This document shows, one piece after another, positions 1 to 8,971 of a DNA stretch of 64,000 nucleotides (the stretch's first letter is position 1; the number at the start of each line of letters is the position of its first letter). The DNA is from AP-15 sp963832875 (lineage in GTDB: Bacteria > Pseudomonadota > Alphaproteobacteria > ATCC43930 > CGMCC-115725): positions 1 to 64,000 of the forward strand of contig CAWHWB010000007.1 in the NCBI GenBank assembly GCA_963832875.1. The letters run 5' to 3'. Made by a program: the position numbers and the translations under genes. The notes under the pieces are model-generated. The model ran no database searches. It had not been told where the DNA came from and saw only the letters and a list, made by a program, of their open reading frames with translations.

Positions 1-432
1 TCGTATTGGGCAATACCGAATTATAGCCAGGCGCGCCGGTGGCGATCTCGGTGATGCCGCCCATGCCGCAGGAATGGTGATTGCGCCCGGTCAGCAGCGC
101 CGCCCGCGTCGGGGAGCAGAGGGCGGTGGTGTGGAAGCGGTTGTACTTGAGCCCGCCGGCCGCCAGCTTTTCGAGGTTCGGTGTCTGGCAGGGGTCCGCC
201 AAAGGCGCTGTTGGAGCCGAACCCGGCGTCGTCGATCAGGATCAAGCAGCACGTTCGGCGCGCCCTTGGGCGGCCGCAACTGCTCGATCGGCGGGAATTT
301 CGTCTCCGGATCTCTCGCGTCATAGGTGATCAGCCCAGTCCACTCGGCAGTTGGGATCGGAAGATGCGAACGATGTTTTCTGTCTCCATTGGCCCATGGT
401 CTAATTGTCCCCTTGCATGGTGGATGGGTCAT
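1..432 (-). pseudogene. Arylsulfatase, N-terminal part, frameshifted and cut by window edge
   Basis: N-terminus of a Cys-type arylsulfatase that would hydrolyse sulfate esters after its cysteine is converted to formylglycine. The pieces read in order: PKGAPNVLL, ILIDDAGFGSNSAFGGP, then a third frame with NRFHTTALCSPTRAALLTGR, which holds the sulfatase signature C-S-P-T-R. The frame changes twice, at an extra A near 244 and an extra G in the run at 191-194 (plus-strand positions). Removing both bases restores one reading frame, so sequencing error is as likely as mutation. The ATG at 432 overlaps the stop of the upstream formylglycine enzyme gene as ATGA, suggesting translational coupling. The rest lies beyond the left edge. 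Confidence 0.8.
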
Positions 433-1428
433 CGCGACGCTGCCGCCTGACGGACGAGGCATCGGAAACCGACATGGCTCGTCGAGGTGTCGACTGGTTC
501 CGGATGACGTGCGGCCGGGCGGTAACGGCGGCAGTAATTCGGCGCGCACAGATGCGAGCCGCCCTTCAGTACCTTGCGCGGAATCTTAATTTCCGGCTGG
601 CAGGGGTCATAGCTCGCATTCTCGCGACCGCCCCGAGGATTGCTCGGGATGCAGCACGCCTTGTCGGCATCCGCCTCGTGTCCGGGCGAGAACCAGTCGC
701 TGGTCCACTCCCAGACATTGCCGATCATATCGTAGACGCCATAGCGGTTCGGCGGGAATGCGGTCACCGGCGAGGTGCGCTCGTATCCGTCAAGCTTGAG
801 ATCTTCGTGCGGAAAGCCTCCCTGCCAGGTGTTTGCCATTTGCTTGCCACCAGGCGAGAATTCATCGCCCCATGCCAACTCGGCGCCGTCGATCCCGCCG
901 CGAGCCGCGAACTCCCACTCCGCTTCGGTCGGCAAGTCCTTGCCCGCCCATTGCGCGTAGGCCAAAGCATCGCTGTAGGCGACGTGAACGACGGGATGAT
1001 CGTTGAGCCCGCTAAGCGAGCTGCGTGGTCCGTAGGGCCGCCGCCAGTTGGCGCCGAATTTGAATGTCCACCACTCGCTCCAGTTGCCGAGATCGACCGC
1101 GTGCTTCGGGGGATTGAAGACCAGTGAGCCTGCCTTCAGCATGTTTGGCAGAGCGCCCGGATAGTCGTTGGGGTCGGGTGCCAATTCGGCAAAGGTGATA
1201 TGGCCCGTCGCCCTGACAAACTCGCGGAAACTGGCGATTTGTCACCGGCGTGCGATCAATCCAGAAGCCGCCGACGGTAACGCGATGAACCGGCGCCTCT
1301 TCCGGATAATGCCTGTCCGACCCCATGAGGAAGGTGCCGCCGGGTATCCACACCATATCGGCGTGGTCTGAGCCCTCTGAAGCCGCGCCCTGCGGCCGAA
1401 CCGGCGGGAAAACGTCGACATTTGTCAT
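429..1428 (-). pseudogene. Formylglycine-generating enzyme (SUMF1/EgtB fold), one frameshift
   Basis: Would oxidise the active-site cysteine of sulfatases to formylglycine. The start ATG at 1428 begins MTNVDVFPP; motifs include MVWIPGGTFLMGSD near the N-terminus, LPTEAEWEFAARGG, GNVWEWTSDWF, and C-terminal HLCAPNYCRRYRPAAR. The last carries the two catalytic cysteines as C-x4-C, as in human SUMF1. The frame breaks once, at the AAA run at 1228-1230 (plus strand). Dropping one A joins NRQF to REFVRATGH and gives a protein of about 333 residues, normal for the family. It lies between marC, whose stop is 18 bases upstream, and the sulfatase, with ATGA overlap, so the three form an operon. Family assignment is firm; whether the gene is broken in the cell is unclear. 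Confidence 0.85.
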
Positions 1429-1445
1429 TGTACAGCTCTTCCATC

Positions 1446-2098
1446 CTAGGATGCCGGCCAACGCAAAACTTCGAGCAGGCGCAGGCTGTAGATCACCATT
1501 TGCACCGGGAGCGTGGCCTGCAGCACCGCCAACACCCATCCGATCACCGGCAACCCCCGGCGAGCCCATGCCTGAGGATGGCCTCATTGTTCAACAATGT
1601 GAGGAGGTTCAGCGCCATCACGCCAAGCAAGAGCGCGATAACAACCGCCTGACGAGCCAAATCGTGCCCGTGCCGGTTGAGCACGGTAATCGCGGCAATC
1701 GCCGCAATCCCCAGTGCGGTCACGATCGCCGGTATCGCGATCGGAAAGACGGCGATCGCGGGTGAGGGCTGCGCTGGGCTCGCCTCCTGGCCGACCGAGC
1801 CGGTCGGCCCCGCCGGTGTCTGCGTGGTAATCCGTAGCGCTTGGTAAAACAAGATGATGCCGCAGGTAATCACGATCGCCGGCACCGAGACATGCCAATT
1901 CGACAGCACGAACGGTCCGAGCGAGGCGATGGCGACGACGATGATCGTGGCGATCACGACCGCCCGCCGAGCCACGCTTCGCCGAAAGCCGCGATCGGCA
2001 CCGCGGGTCGCCCGGGCGAAGGGCAACATCGCCTTCAATGGTCCAAGCGTCAGAAAGAACAGGACAGCGATATCCGCGTAATTCAATTGGAAGGGCAT
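1446..2098 (-). pseudogene. MarC-like integral membrane protein, C-terminal frameshift
   Basis: Multi-pass inner-membrane protein resembling the MarC/UPF0056 family, whose function is poorly known. The N-terminal part has LFFLTLGPLKAMLPFARATR followed by hydrophobic segments. The last segment (LPVIGWVLAVLQATLPVQMV, then a few polar residues and a stop at 1446) is in another frame; the switch is at the C run 1554-1558 (plus strand). Correcting that run gives about 218 residues with a normal final membrane helix. It heads the operon with the formylglycine enzyme and sulfatase. A link to sulfatase function is not known. Confidence 0.65.
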
Positions 2099-2149
2099 CG
2101 GGCCGTCGCCTTTACGACTGTCGATAGCCGGAAGCGTAGAGCCTCGGTT

Positions 2150-2617
2150 TTACGCGCCCAAGCGAACCACCATGCCATCGGCGCCGAGGCTCAACGAGAG
2201 GCCTTGACGCCGGGCCCTCAGCCGCAAAATCACGCCATTCGAATTTTGCAGCCACATCTCGCCGCTGCCGTGCTGGCCTATTGCCCACCCGGTGCGGGCC
2301 TGCCCATAGACGCCGTTGAAGTCCGCGAGCCGGCTCGGACGATAGACCCGCCCGTCGGCGTCGATCGTCGAAATCCCGATGCCGCCGATGCCGAGCCCAC
2401 CCAGTTTGAAGGGGTAACTTTGCCCCTGGAAATACAAGGTCCCGCCGCCCATCTCGCCGCTGCCGATAAACGCAACCTGCACCTGATGGATGTAGACGCT
2501 GGCAGATGGCGGGCCCGCGGGCGCGCTCTGTGCCTCGGCGGCGAGCGGCGAGCCCCAGAAGAGCATCGAGGCTGCCGCCAATCGCCAGCCGAGCCGGCAA
2601 AATGATGGAACGCGCAT
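2150..2617 (-). CDS. Secreted protein of unknown function
   Basis: 155 residues. ATG at 2617 is preceded by AGGGAGA at good spacing and begins a clear signal peptide (MRVPSFCRLGWRLAAASMLF, cleavage likely after AEA). The mature part is rich in Gly, Ser and beta-type residues: GSGEMGGGTLYFQGQSYPFK, GGLGIGGIGIST and ARTGWAIGQHGSGEMWLQNS. It looks like a small all-beta periplasmic or lipid-associated protein resembling uncharacterised alphaproteobacterial proteins with Gly-rich repeats (EipA/DUF1134 style), but no specific match is claimed. It lies 34 bases downstream of the membrane protein gene on the same strand. Confidence 0.7.
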   Translation of the reverse strand: MRVPSFCRLGWRLAAASMLFWGSPLAAEAQSAPAGPPSASVYIHQVQVAFIGSGEMGGGTLYFQGQSYPFKLGGLGIGGIGISTIDADGRVYRPSRLADFNGVYGQARTGWAIGQHGSGEMWLQNSNGVILRLRARRQGLSLSLGADGMVVRLGA

Positions 2618-2651
2618 GGCAAATCTCCCTGGTTGAATTGTCTGAGCGGCG

Positions 2652-3415
2652 CTAAGCGGCCTGGCGATCCTGCTGCCGTGGTTCGGCCGCGAGCCGGCGC
2701 ACGATATCGACCAGCTCGGTGTGCGCTGTCGTGGTTGGATCGCGGAATTCGTCGACCGAGTGGGTGTCGGCAAGCTTGCTGAGCCGGATCAGCTCTCGGA
2801 TCCGATGCCGCCGATTGAGCGGCAGATCCGTCGGGCGGCTGGTGACCAGGAGGTGCCACAGCTCACCCTCGCCGAACAAATGGTTCAGCTCGTGTGCCGT
2901 CACGTAGACCAGGAACAATACCACAATCCAAAGCTGGACCGCGATAAAGCGGTCCCAGGAAAGGCCACTATCTCGTGCCGCAAAAAGCCGCCGAATACAT
3001 AATCTCGGCCAAACAGGTATCCGATCCAATGTTCGAGCAGGCGGGCGATAAAGACAGCAACCGAATAAAAAACCGTCTTGAACAGGATCGGCCGGATCAG
3101 CGGCGCGCGATCGTGGCTGCGGATCGCCGGCATCGCGTTGGCGACCAACAGCGCCTTCGCGACGATCAGCGCGCTCACCGTTGCTATCATGAAGCTGGCG
3201 AATCGGGCGCCGTAATTGGCGAGAATGAGATTTGTCGTCAGCACGATCAGGTTGAACCCGATAATAAAGAAGATCGTTGGCGGCAAGATCTCAAGAAATT
3301 CGCGCAGCAAAAAGGCACCAACTCGCCGGAGGAAGCCGGCGGGTGCCGCGGGCGGAGGGCCCGATGCTGTGGCTGACGGAGGTTCACGACCCTCTAATAC
3401 AGGTGCGGTTCGCAT
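2652..3415 (-). pseudogene. Four-helix membrane protein, one frameshift; paralogue of the 41.6-kb gene
   Basis: Integral membrane protein of about 254 residues, family not named. ATG at 3415 has GGGAGA upstream. Landmarks are LPPTIFFIIGFNLIVLTTNL, APLIRPILFKTVFY, VTAHELNHLFGEGELWHLL and a C-terminal soluble part with RHRIRELIRLSKLADTHS. The intact paralogue at 41570-42310 matches along its whole length, with the same PPTIFF, IRPILFKT and HLFG blocks. The frame breaks at the AAA run 2960-2962 (plus strand); one more A restores AFSWDRF, matching AFSWHRF-type sequence in the paralogue. The conserved glutamate and histidine in the HELNHLFGEGE segment could be functional. Role unknown. Confidence 0.75.
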
Positions 3416-3459
3416 TTTGCTGTCTCCCAGTCGAGTCGCCGCCAAAGCCGGCCTGCCGC

Positions 3460-3925
3460 TCAGCGCTGGCCAAGGTTCTTCAGCGGCAGGTATTGCTGCG
3501 CCTCCTGCGGCGACATCGTCGCAACGATAAAGCTGCCGCCGCCGCTCGTCGATCCGATTTCCCAATTCGGCACCGGCTCGACCTGCACATAGGCCTCCGT
3601 GCCCGGCGAGAGCTGCAAGGTGTCGATGTAATTGGTCGGGTGCCGTAGGGCTGCACTGTCAAGCGGTAAGTGCCGGGCTGGAGATCGTGATAGAACGCGG
3701 TTCCTTCGGGGCTTCGCGCGAGCGGCGCGCCGTCGACGTAGACCATTGGGTCCGATCCGCGATGTTTCCGCCCGGCGAAGAGGGCTGGCGCAGCACCCAT
3801 ATCCGAGCCATGCCCGGCGCCAATGCCGCGACCGGTGCCGGCGCGGCAGTCCCGCCAGGTTGCGCCGGACATCCGACAAGCGCGAAGAGACAAAGGCAGG
3901 CCAGCATCGAGCGACGATCGCGCAT
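3460..3925 (-). pseudogene. Small lipoprotein (DUF2846/PEGA-like), two frameshifts
   Basis: About 155 residues once repaired. ATG at 3925 follows GGGAGGA and starts a lipoprotein signal with lipobox LVGC. The mature part reads ARIWVLRQP, then DPMVYVDGAPLARSPEGTAF, YHDLQPGTYRLTVQPYG and NYIDTLQLSPGTEAYVQVEP, typical of small beta domains with a 'this much for a signal, that much for a glycine-turn' layout (DUF2846/PEGA type). Frames change at TTT 3765-3767 and GGG 3638-3640 (plus strand); one extra base in each run gives one open frame. The palindrome at 4102-4117 lies upstream. Confidence 0.65.
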
Positions 3926-4274
3926 GATTGTTTTCCTCCCTTATGCAAAGAGCGAGACCTCAACTTTGTCGCCTGCCGCCAACTCCTCCCCTTAAGGCCG
4001 CATCAACCCTCGCGGATGATGGCTCCTCAAGATAGGCGCGCTCGGCTCCCACAACAAAGGTGCCGCGCGCGATCCATTTCGCATCGGGCTTTGCTGTGGG
4101 TTGCATATGCATATGCACCGATCCCGACCTCTAAAACCGGTGTTTAAACGGTCGGGCCTGTGCGAGCCGGAAGCTGTGCAAAATCAGCAAACGCGAGGCT
4201 AATCGGCAGAGATTGCAGCGTCGGCTTCCGCCGCTGGGGGCAACTCGTCGATCACGGCATTCTTGCCCGGGCCA
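3926..4274. other. Intergenic region with a 16-bp perfect palindrome
   Basis: No convincing gene. It holds the perfect palindrome TGCATATGCATATGCA at 4102-4117, about 180 bases upstream of the lipoprotein start and downstream of the outer-membrane protein gene. It could be an operator or chance; no promoter elements were placed with confidence. Confidence 0.4.
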
Positions 4275-5213
4275 TCAAAAGCGCAGGGTGGCGGCGATGA
4301 TCGGCCCTTTCTCGTGTACATTGAAGCCGAGCGGAACGCGGCTCGCCGAATAGCTGACGTTGAGGCTGCGGTAACCGAGTTGCAGGTCCAGCCAGGGCTT
4401 GAGTGTATAATCGAGAGTGCCGGTGATTTCCCAATCGGCATGTGCGGCGATGCCGAAACCGCCGACATCGCCATAGGCGGTAAGCCCGAACCCGTTGCCG
4501 AAATCTCGGTGATAGCGTGCCGCGATCAGCGGATCGGTCCAGCTCCCCGTGGCGCTGGCACTGACGGTCGGGATAAACGCTCTGCCGTTCAGGATCGTGT
4601 CGGTCGAAATGTTCCAAAAGCGAAAGCCGAGCCCAGCATCGATCGTCTGTATCGGCTGGTCGAGCACCCGGTAAAGAAAGTCCGCGGTCACCGTACTCTG
4701 TACCACTCCGACGGTGCCACCCGAAAAAAAGATGTTGCGAGTGGTGACCGGTACGCTGAGCGGTATATGCAGCGCGTCGGCGAGCACGCCGAACGGGCCA
4801 TAGCGCAACTCGCCAGCACCCATGAACGGCACATTGTCGAGATCGCCCAATATCTCGCCGGGGCCGATGCTGACATTGACCTGCGGGGCGCGCTGGAGCG
4901 GCGTGGTGATTGCCATGTTGAGCCCCGCCAGCCACAGATAGGGATAGGCGATGAACTGCACTCCGCTGAGAAAGCTCGGCGGCAGCGGCGGTGGTGCAGG
5001 CGACGGCGGCGCGACGAGCGCTGGCGTGGCCGAACTCGGCGCCGGGGGCGCCGGCGGCGCAACCAGATAGGGCGGGGGCGGCGCTGTCGCTGCCGGTCCA
5101 CCCGGCGCCGGGTATTGCTGCGCCGCGAGCGGACCCGCCCCCGCCGTCAACGCTGCGAGCGCAATCATGACAGCCGCCCGAGCGCCGACGGTTCGTTCGA
5201 ACAATCCTCGCAT
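4275..5213 (-). CDS. Outer-membrane beta-barrel protein
   Basis: 312 residues from the ATG at 5213, chosen because it follows AAGGGGGAAAG and begins a signal peptide (MRGLFERTVGARAAVMIALA, cleavage near LAAQ). A Pro/Ala-rich linker (about residues 25-75) precedes a barrel of alternating strands such as YPYLWLAGLNMAI, LRYGPFGVLADALHI and GLGFRFWNIST. It ends in ATLRF, the terminal aromatic expected for outer-membrane proteins. Similar proteins are annotated as surface proteins or porins of unknown substrate. It follows the sulfatase by 26 bases and may be co-transcribed with it, perhaps for uptake of sulfated substrates (inference). Confidence 0.8.
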   Translation of the reverse strand: MRGLFERTVGARAAVMIALAALTAGAGPLAAQQYPAPGGPAATAPPPPYLVAPPAPPAPSSATPALVAPPSPAPPPLPPSFLSGVQFIAYPYLWLAGLNMAITTPLQRAPQVNVSIGPGEILGDLDNVPFMGAGELRYGPFGVLADALHIPLSVPVTTRNIFFSGGTVGVVQSTVTADFLYRVLDQPIQTIDAGLGFRFWNISTDTILNGRAFIPTVSASATGSWTDPLIAARYHRDFGNGFGLTAYGDVGGFGIAAHADWEITGTLDYTLKPWLDLQLGYRSLNVSYSASRVPLGFNVHEKGPIIAATLRF

Positions 5214-5239
5214 CTTTCCCCCTTCGATGCCGCGGCGCG

Positions 5240-6904
5240 TCAATCCCCGTGGCGCGCCATGTTGGCTTGCGCCTGCTTGATGATGTCGTAGTCGGCAGGC
5301 ACTTCGATGACGTTGTTTTTTCGGACGTAATCGGCGTAAGCCGCCCGCAGGTCTTTCACGGTGTCCGGCTTCTCCGCGGCAAGATCATTTGCCTCGGTCG
5401 GATCGGTGCGCAGATCATACAGATGCCAGGCGCGATCGCCGTAGGGTGGGACATTTCGCACCAGTTTGTAATCGCCCCGATAGACCGCAGCGCCGCCGGC
5501 TGCCTCATAAACGACCGGGTCATTGTCACGATGGACATGGTCGGACTTTCCGAAGAGCAGCGGCGCCATGCTGTGCCCTCCGAGCGGCGCGGTCGAACCA
5601 TCACGCAGCGGCGCCACCCCGGCGAGTTCGAGCACGGTCGGCACGATATCGAGGACATAGGCAAAGGCGTCGCTGCGCCCGCCCTGCGGCACTGCTTTCG
5701 GGTAGCGGATGATCAGCGGTGCCCGCACCCCGCCCTCGGACGCCGACCCCTTGAAGTTGCTAAACGGGGTCACCGAGGCGCTCGCCCAGCCGGGGCCGTA
5801 TTCCGAATACGAGCCCTTTTCGCCGAGATGATCGTAAGTCAGATCGAAGTTCTTGCGGTAATAATCGGTAAAATGATCCTGCAGCTTAGCGGCCTCGCCG
5901 CCATTGTCGCTCATGAAAACAACGATAGTCTTGTCGAAAATGCCGTCTTTCTGAAGCGCGGCGAGGACGCGCCCGATGCTCATATCCATGTATTCGAGCA
6001 TGCCGGCATAAACCGCCATGCGCTTGGCGTCCATGCGTTGCTCGTTGGCCGACAAGGCGTTCCATGCGGGCGCTCCGGGAGGATCGGCGACGACAAGCCC
6101 GGGCGGCATCAGCCCGAGTTCCTGCTGGCGCTGATATCGAATATCGCGGATCTCCGACCAGCCGGCGCGATACGTCCACACATATCGCTCGGTAAACGCC
6201 GACGGCGCCTGGTGCGGCTGATGCACGGCCTGGAAAGCGAGATAGCCGAAGAACGGTCTCCCATCCTTGAGGTTCTCGGCGATATCGCTGATCATGCGGT
6301 CTGCATAGAATTTTGTAGAATAGAAATCAGCCGGCAAGCTGAGGGGTTTGCGTCCATCAAAGAAATGCACTGCGTGATATTTGGGCGTGTATGACTTGTT
6401 CTCCCAATTGTCGGCGCCGCCTTCGAGCACACCAACCGATCGCTCAAACCCTTGATCAGCGGGGATGGAGCCTGCAGCTTTCCCGAGATGCCATTTGCCG
6501 GCCATGTAGGTGTGATAGCCAGCGTCTTTGAGCATCGTGGCGAGCGTCACCGCGCGATTGTTCAGAAACCCCTCGTAGCCGGGTTTCCCCAACTGATTGT
6601 CGGCGGCGAGTTCGATCATGTTGCCAAGCCCGACTAGGTGATTATCGGCACCGGTCAGCAACATTGCCCGCGTCGGCGCGCAATAGGCGGCGACGTGGAA
6701 ATTGGTGAACATTATGCCCTGATTGGCGAGCCGCGCAATGTTGGGGGTAAAAATCTCGCCGCCATAGGGGCTGGCATCGGAATAACCCATGTCATCCGCA
6801 ACGATCAGCAAGATGTTCGGGCGATCCGCGGCAAAAGCCGCGGTGCCAGAAGAAATGACAATCGCGAATGCGAGCCAGAGGCTCGATATGCCCATTGAGC
6901 GCAA
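5240..6904 (-). CDS. Arylsulfatase, secreted, Cys-type
   Basis: 554 residues. It has an N-terminal signal peptide ending near AAFAADRP, then the metal-binding PNILLIVADDMGYSD (tandem Asp) and the signature YCAPTRAMLLTG. The Cys there is the residue converted to formylglycine. Further landmarks are GKWHLG, FMSDNGGEA (metal-binding Asp-Asn) and the C-terminal VYRGDYKLVRN typical of the family. The start is TTG at 6904, five bases after AGGAGA; ATG at 6895 is possible. Export implies action in the periplasm or outside. The formylglycine enzyme at 429-1428 could mature it. An IS5 copy ends 57 bases upstream in the same direction and may supply or disrupt its promoter. Confidence 0.9.
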   Translation of the reverse strand: MRSMGISSLWLAFAIVISSGTAAFAADRPNILLIVADDMGYSDASPYGGEIFTPNIARLANQGIMFTNFHVAAYCAPTRAMLLTGADNHLVGLGNMIELAADNQLGKPGYEGFLNNRAVTLATMLKDAGYHTYMAGKWHLGKAAGSIPADQGFERSVGVLEGGADNWENKSYTPKYHAVHFFDGRKPLSLPADFYSTKFYADRMISDIAENLKDGRPFFGYLAFQAVHQPHQAPSAFTERYVWTYRAGWSEIRDIRYQRQQELGLMPPGLVVADPPGAPAWNALSANEQRMDAKRMAVYAGMLEYMDMSIGRVLAALQKDGIFDKTIVVFMSDNGGEAAKLQDHFTDYYRKNFDLTYDHLGEKGSYSEYGPGWASASVTPFSNFKGSASEGGVRAPLIIRYPKAVPQGGRSDAFAYVLDIVPTVLELAGVAPLRDGSTAPLGGHSMAPLLFGKSDHVHRDNDPVVYEAAGGAAVYRGDYKLVRNVPPYGDRAWHLYDLRTDPTEANDLAAEKPDTVKDLRAAYADYVRKNNVIEVPADYDIIKQAQANMARHGD

Positions 6905-6960
6905 ATCATTCTCCTACTGTGCTATCCCGGCCGACGCGAACCGGCCAATGTTGCGGCTGA

Positions 6961-7856
6961 GTGTCTAAATCATATTACAGCGTATACGTGTAGTATTCGA
7001 CCTAATCGACGCAGAAGTAGTTTGACGCTGGCGAGAAACAGCCAGGTCAGAGCGCTTTCGAGGCTGGCTTCGAAGTCCTTGGCGAGGCGGCGGTTGCGAT
7101 TGAGCCAAGCCAAGGTGCGCTCGACGACCCAGCGTCGCGGCAGAAGCACGAAGCCAGTCGCCTCGTCGCTGCGCTTGACGATCTCGATCGTCCAGTCACC
7201 GATTTTGTCGAGAGCGGTCGCTAGCTTGGCACCGCCGTAGGCGCCATCGGCAAAGATGTGCCGCAGCCAAGGATAGAGAAAGCGGGCGGCGGTCAGGACC
7301 ATCGGTGCGCCGTCACGATCTTGAATATCGGCTGGATGAACCACGGCCGCGACTGGCAGGCCAAGGGTGTCGGTCAGCAGGTGGCGCTTGCGACCCTTGA
7401 TCTTCTTGCCGGCGTCATAGCCGCGCGGGCCGCCGGCCTCGGTGGTCTTTACCGATTGGCTGTCGACAACCCCGGCGCTGGGGGTGGCCTCCCGCCCGCC
7501 CGCTTCGCGCACGCGCATCACCAAGTCGTGATTGATCCGCTGCCACAAGCCGTCATCCCGCCAGCGATAGAAAAATCGCTGTACCGTCGAGAACGGCGGA
7601 AATTCCTTCGGCAGTTGGCGCCATTGGCACCCCGTCGTCAGCAAGTAGAGAAGGGCGTTGATCACCGCACGCAACTCGGTAGTGCGCGGTCGCCCAACTT
7701 CTTGGCCGCCGGCAACTCGGCTTCAATCAACCCCCATTCCTCATCGGTCACGTCGCTTGCGTAGCGCAAACCTTCCCGGCCATACTGCCGCCGAGTGGTT
7801 TCAGTCCACATCTTGTTCCCCGTCTTGCTCGACAACGAGATGGATACACAAGACAC
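6961..7856 (-). mobile_element. IS5-family insertion sequence (896 bp)
   Basis: The ends are GTGTCT at 6961-6966 and AGACAC at 7851-7856 as short inverted repeats. TGA flanks both sides (6958-6960 and 7857-7859), a 3-bp target duplication of the TNA type known for IS1031-like IS5 elements. It contains one transposase gene (two overlapping frames). Size fits the family. It lies between the sulfatase and a decayed DUF2092 gene. Confidence 0.8.
6970..7811 (-). pseudogene. IS5-family transposase in two frames
   Basis: The N-terminal frame starts at ATG 7811 (MWTETTRRQYGREGLRYASD, then DEEWGLIEAELP). The C-terminal frame has TTGCQWRQLPKEFPPFSTVQ, GVVDSQSVKTTEAGG (first catalytic Asp), FADGAYGG (second Asp) and RRWVVERTLAWLNRNRRL (catalytic Glu). 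The switch is at the CCC run 7693-7695 (plus strand), where one extra base gives LGRPRTTELRAVINA. IS5 elements of the IS427 group make such fusions by programmed frameshifting, so this could be natural. It could also be a homopolymer error like others in this window. Confidence 0.85.
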
Positions 7857-7892
7857 TGAAATCACTCAACTCATTTTGGGTCAACCTCTGAG

Positions 7893-8595
7893 ACCGCCAA
7901 GCCCGCGGCGCAACCGGCGATCAGCCCGGAAGCGAGTGCGGCGCTGCTGCGCATGGGCGAGACCCTGCGCGCGCCGCAATTTTCTTTTATCGCGAACACG
8001 ATCCGTGTCTATTCCGACGCTGACAACGGCTTCCTGCACATTTTTCACCGCTTGAATGTCGTCGTCGAGTTGAATGTCGTCGTCGAGCGGCCGAATCGTC
8101 TGCTGGTCGATTTCGACCGGTGACGACGGATCGACCAAGATCGTGTTCGATGGCAAAACCGCCCACATCTATTCGCCACAGGAGAACAAGTACGCCGCGA
8201 TCGCGGTGCCCGGAGGCACGATCGAAGCGATGTTGAAGGAGGCGATAGGCCGCCTCGGGGTCGACGTCCCGCTCGCCGATTTTCTGAGCTCGGCGCCAAA
8301 CAAGGCGTTTTTGACCGCGTCACCGCCGGGCGTGTGGTCAATACCGTGACCATCGACGGCAATCCCCATCTGCATTTGTTCTTTAATCAGCCGCCCGGCA
8401 TCGAGCTCGAATTATGGCTGTCGAAAAACGACCGGTCCCTGCCGGCTCGCCTGATTGACCTATCGGAACCTGTCGGGTCAGCCGAACTTTATCGCTGAGT
8501 TCTCGGACTGGAATTTTGCGCCTCATCCGTCCCCGGCCGACTTCACGTTCCAACCGCCGGCAGGCGCGCAGCGGGTCGCGCTAAAGCCGGTCTAG
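7893..8595 (+). pseudogene. DUF2092 protein remnant, 5'-truncated
   Basis: Decayed copy of the family intact at 21365-22162. It matches from ISPEASAALLRMGETLRAPQ through RPNRLLVD, DDGSTKIVFDGKTAHIYSPQ and LELWLSKNDRSLP to a C-terminus RVALKPV with stop at 8593-8595. The signal peptide is missing. Damage: an 18-bp tandem duplication (8052-8069 and 8070-8087), a frame break at TTT 8111-8113, another near 8315-8325, and a 2-base loss near 8457. The IS5 left a clean target duplication next to it, so that insertion alone did not remove the 5' end. The next gene is a glycine-rich protein, the same order as at 20.6-22.2 kb. Confidence 0.75.
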
Positions 8596-8633
8596 GCGCC
8601 GACTGCGCCAAAGCAAGCGAAAGGAGCCAAGTG

Positions 8634-8948
8634 ATGACGAGAACGCCGATTGTTGCGCTGAGTTTTTTGGCGGCGACGGCACTGGCCGCTCCCAACGCAT
8701 TCGCCTGGGGCGCCTATCGTGGCGGCGGCGGTGGAGGCTATTATCGCGGATCTTTTGCCGGCTCGTTCGCACACAGCGGCAGCTCGTGGGGTGCCATCGG
8801 GCCGCGCGGCAGCACCGCCTCGGGCAACGGCCGACCCACCCGATCACCGCTTGTTCAGATGGGGTATCGCGGCAGTTCCGGCGGTGACGGCTGGATAGTC
8901 CGTTTCATCGGATTGGAAGCGGCGCGGGGTCAAGCCGAAATGGGCCCC
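8634..8948 (+). pseudogene. Glycine-rich secreted protein, 3' end replaced by IS DNA
   Basis: ATG at 8634 has AAGGAG upstream. It begins a signal peptide (MTRTPIVALSFLAATALAAP, then NAFAWG) followed by GGGGGGYYRGSFAGSFAHSG. Related in layout to the glycine-rich protein at 20625-21350, and like it placed directly after a DUF2092 gene. The reading frame runs on into IS110-like sequence and the IS256 left end, so the natural C-terminus is lost. Exact end of native sequence is uncertain, somewhere between about 8840 and 8940. Confidence 0.55.
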
Positions 8949-8971
8949 TACCGCCTTGGAAAATGCGGCGA

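Noticed and set aside
4263..6394. Long plus-strand frames opposite the outer-membrane protein and sulfatase
   Set aside because: No family features; the minus-strand genes have signal peptides, motifs and good starts.
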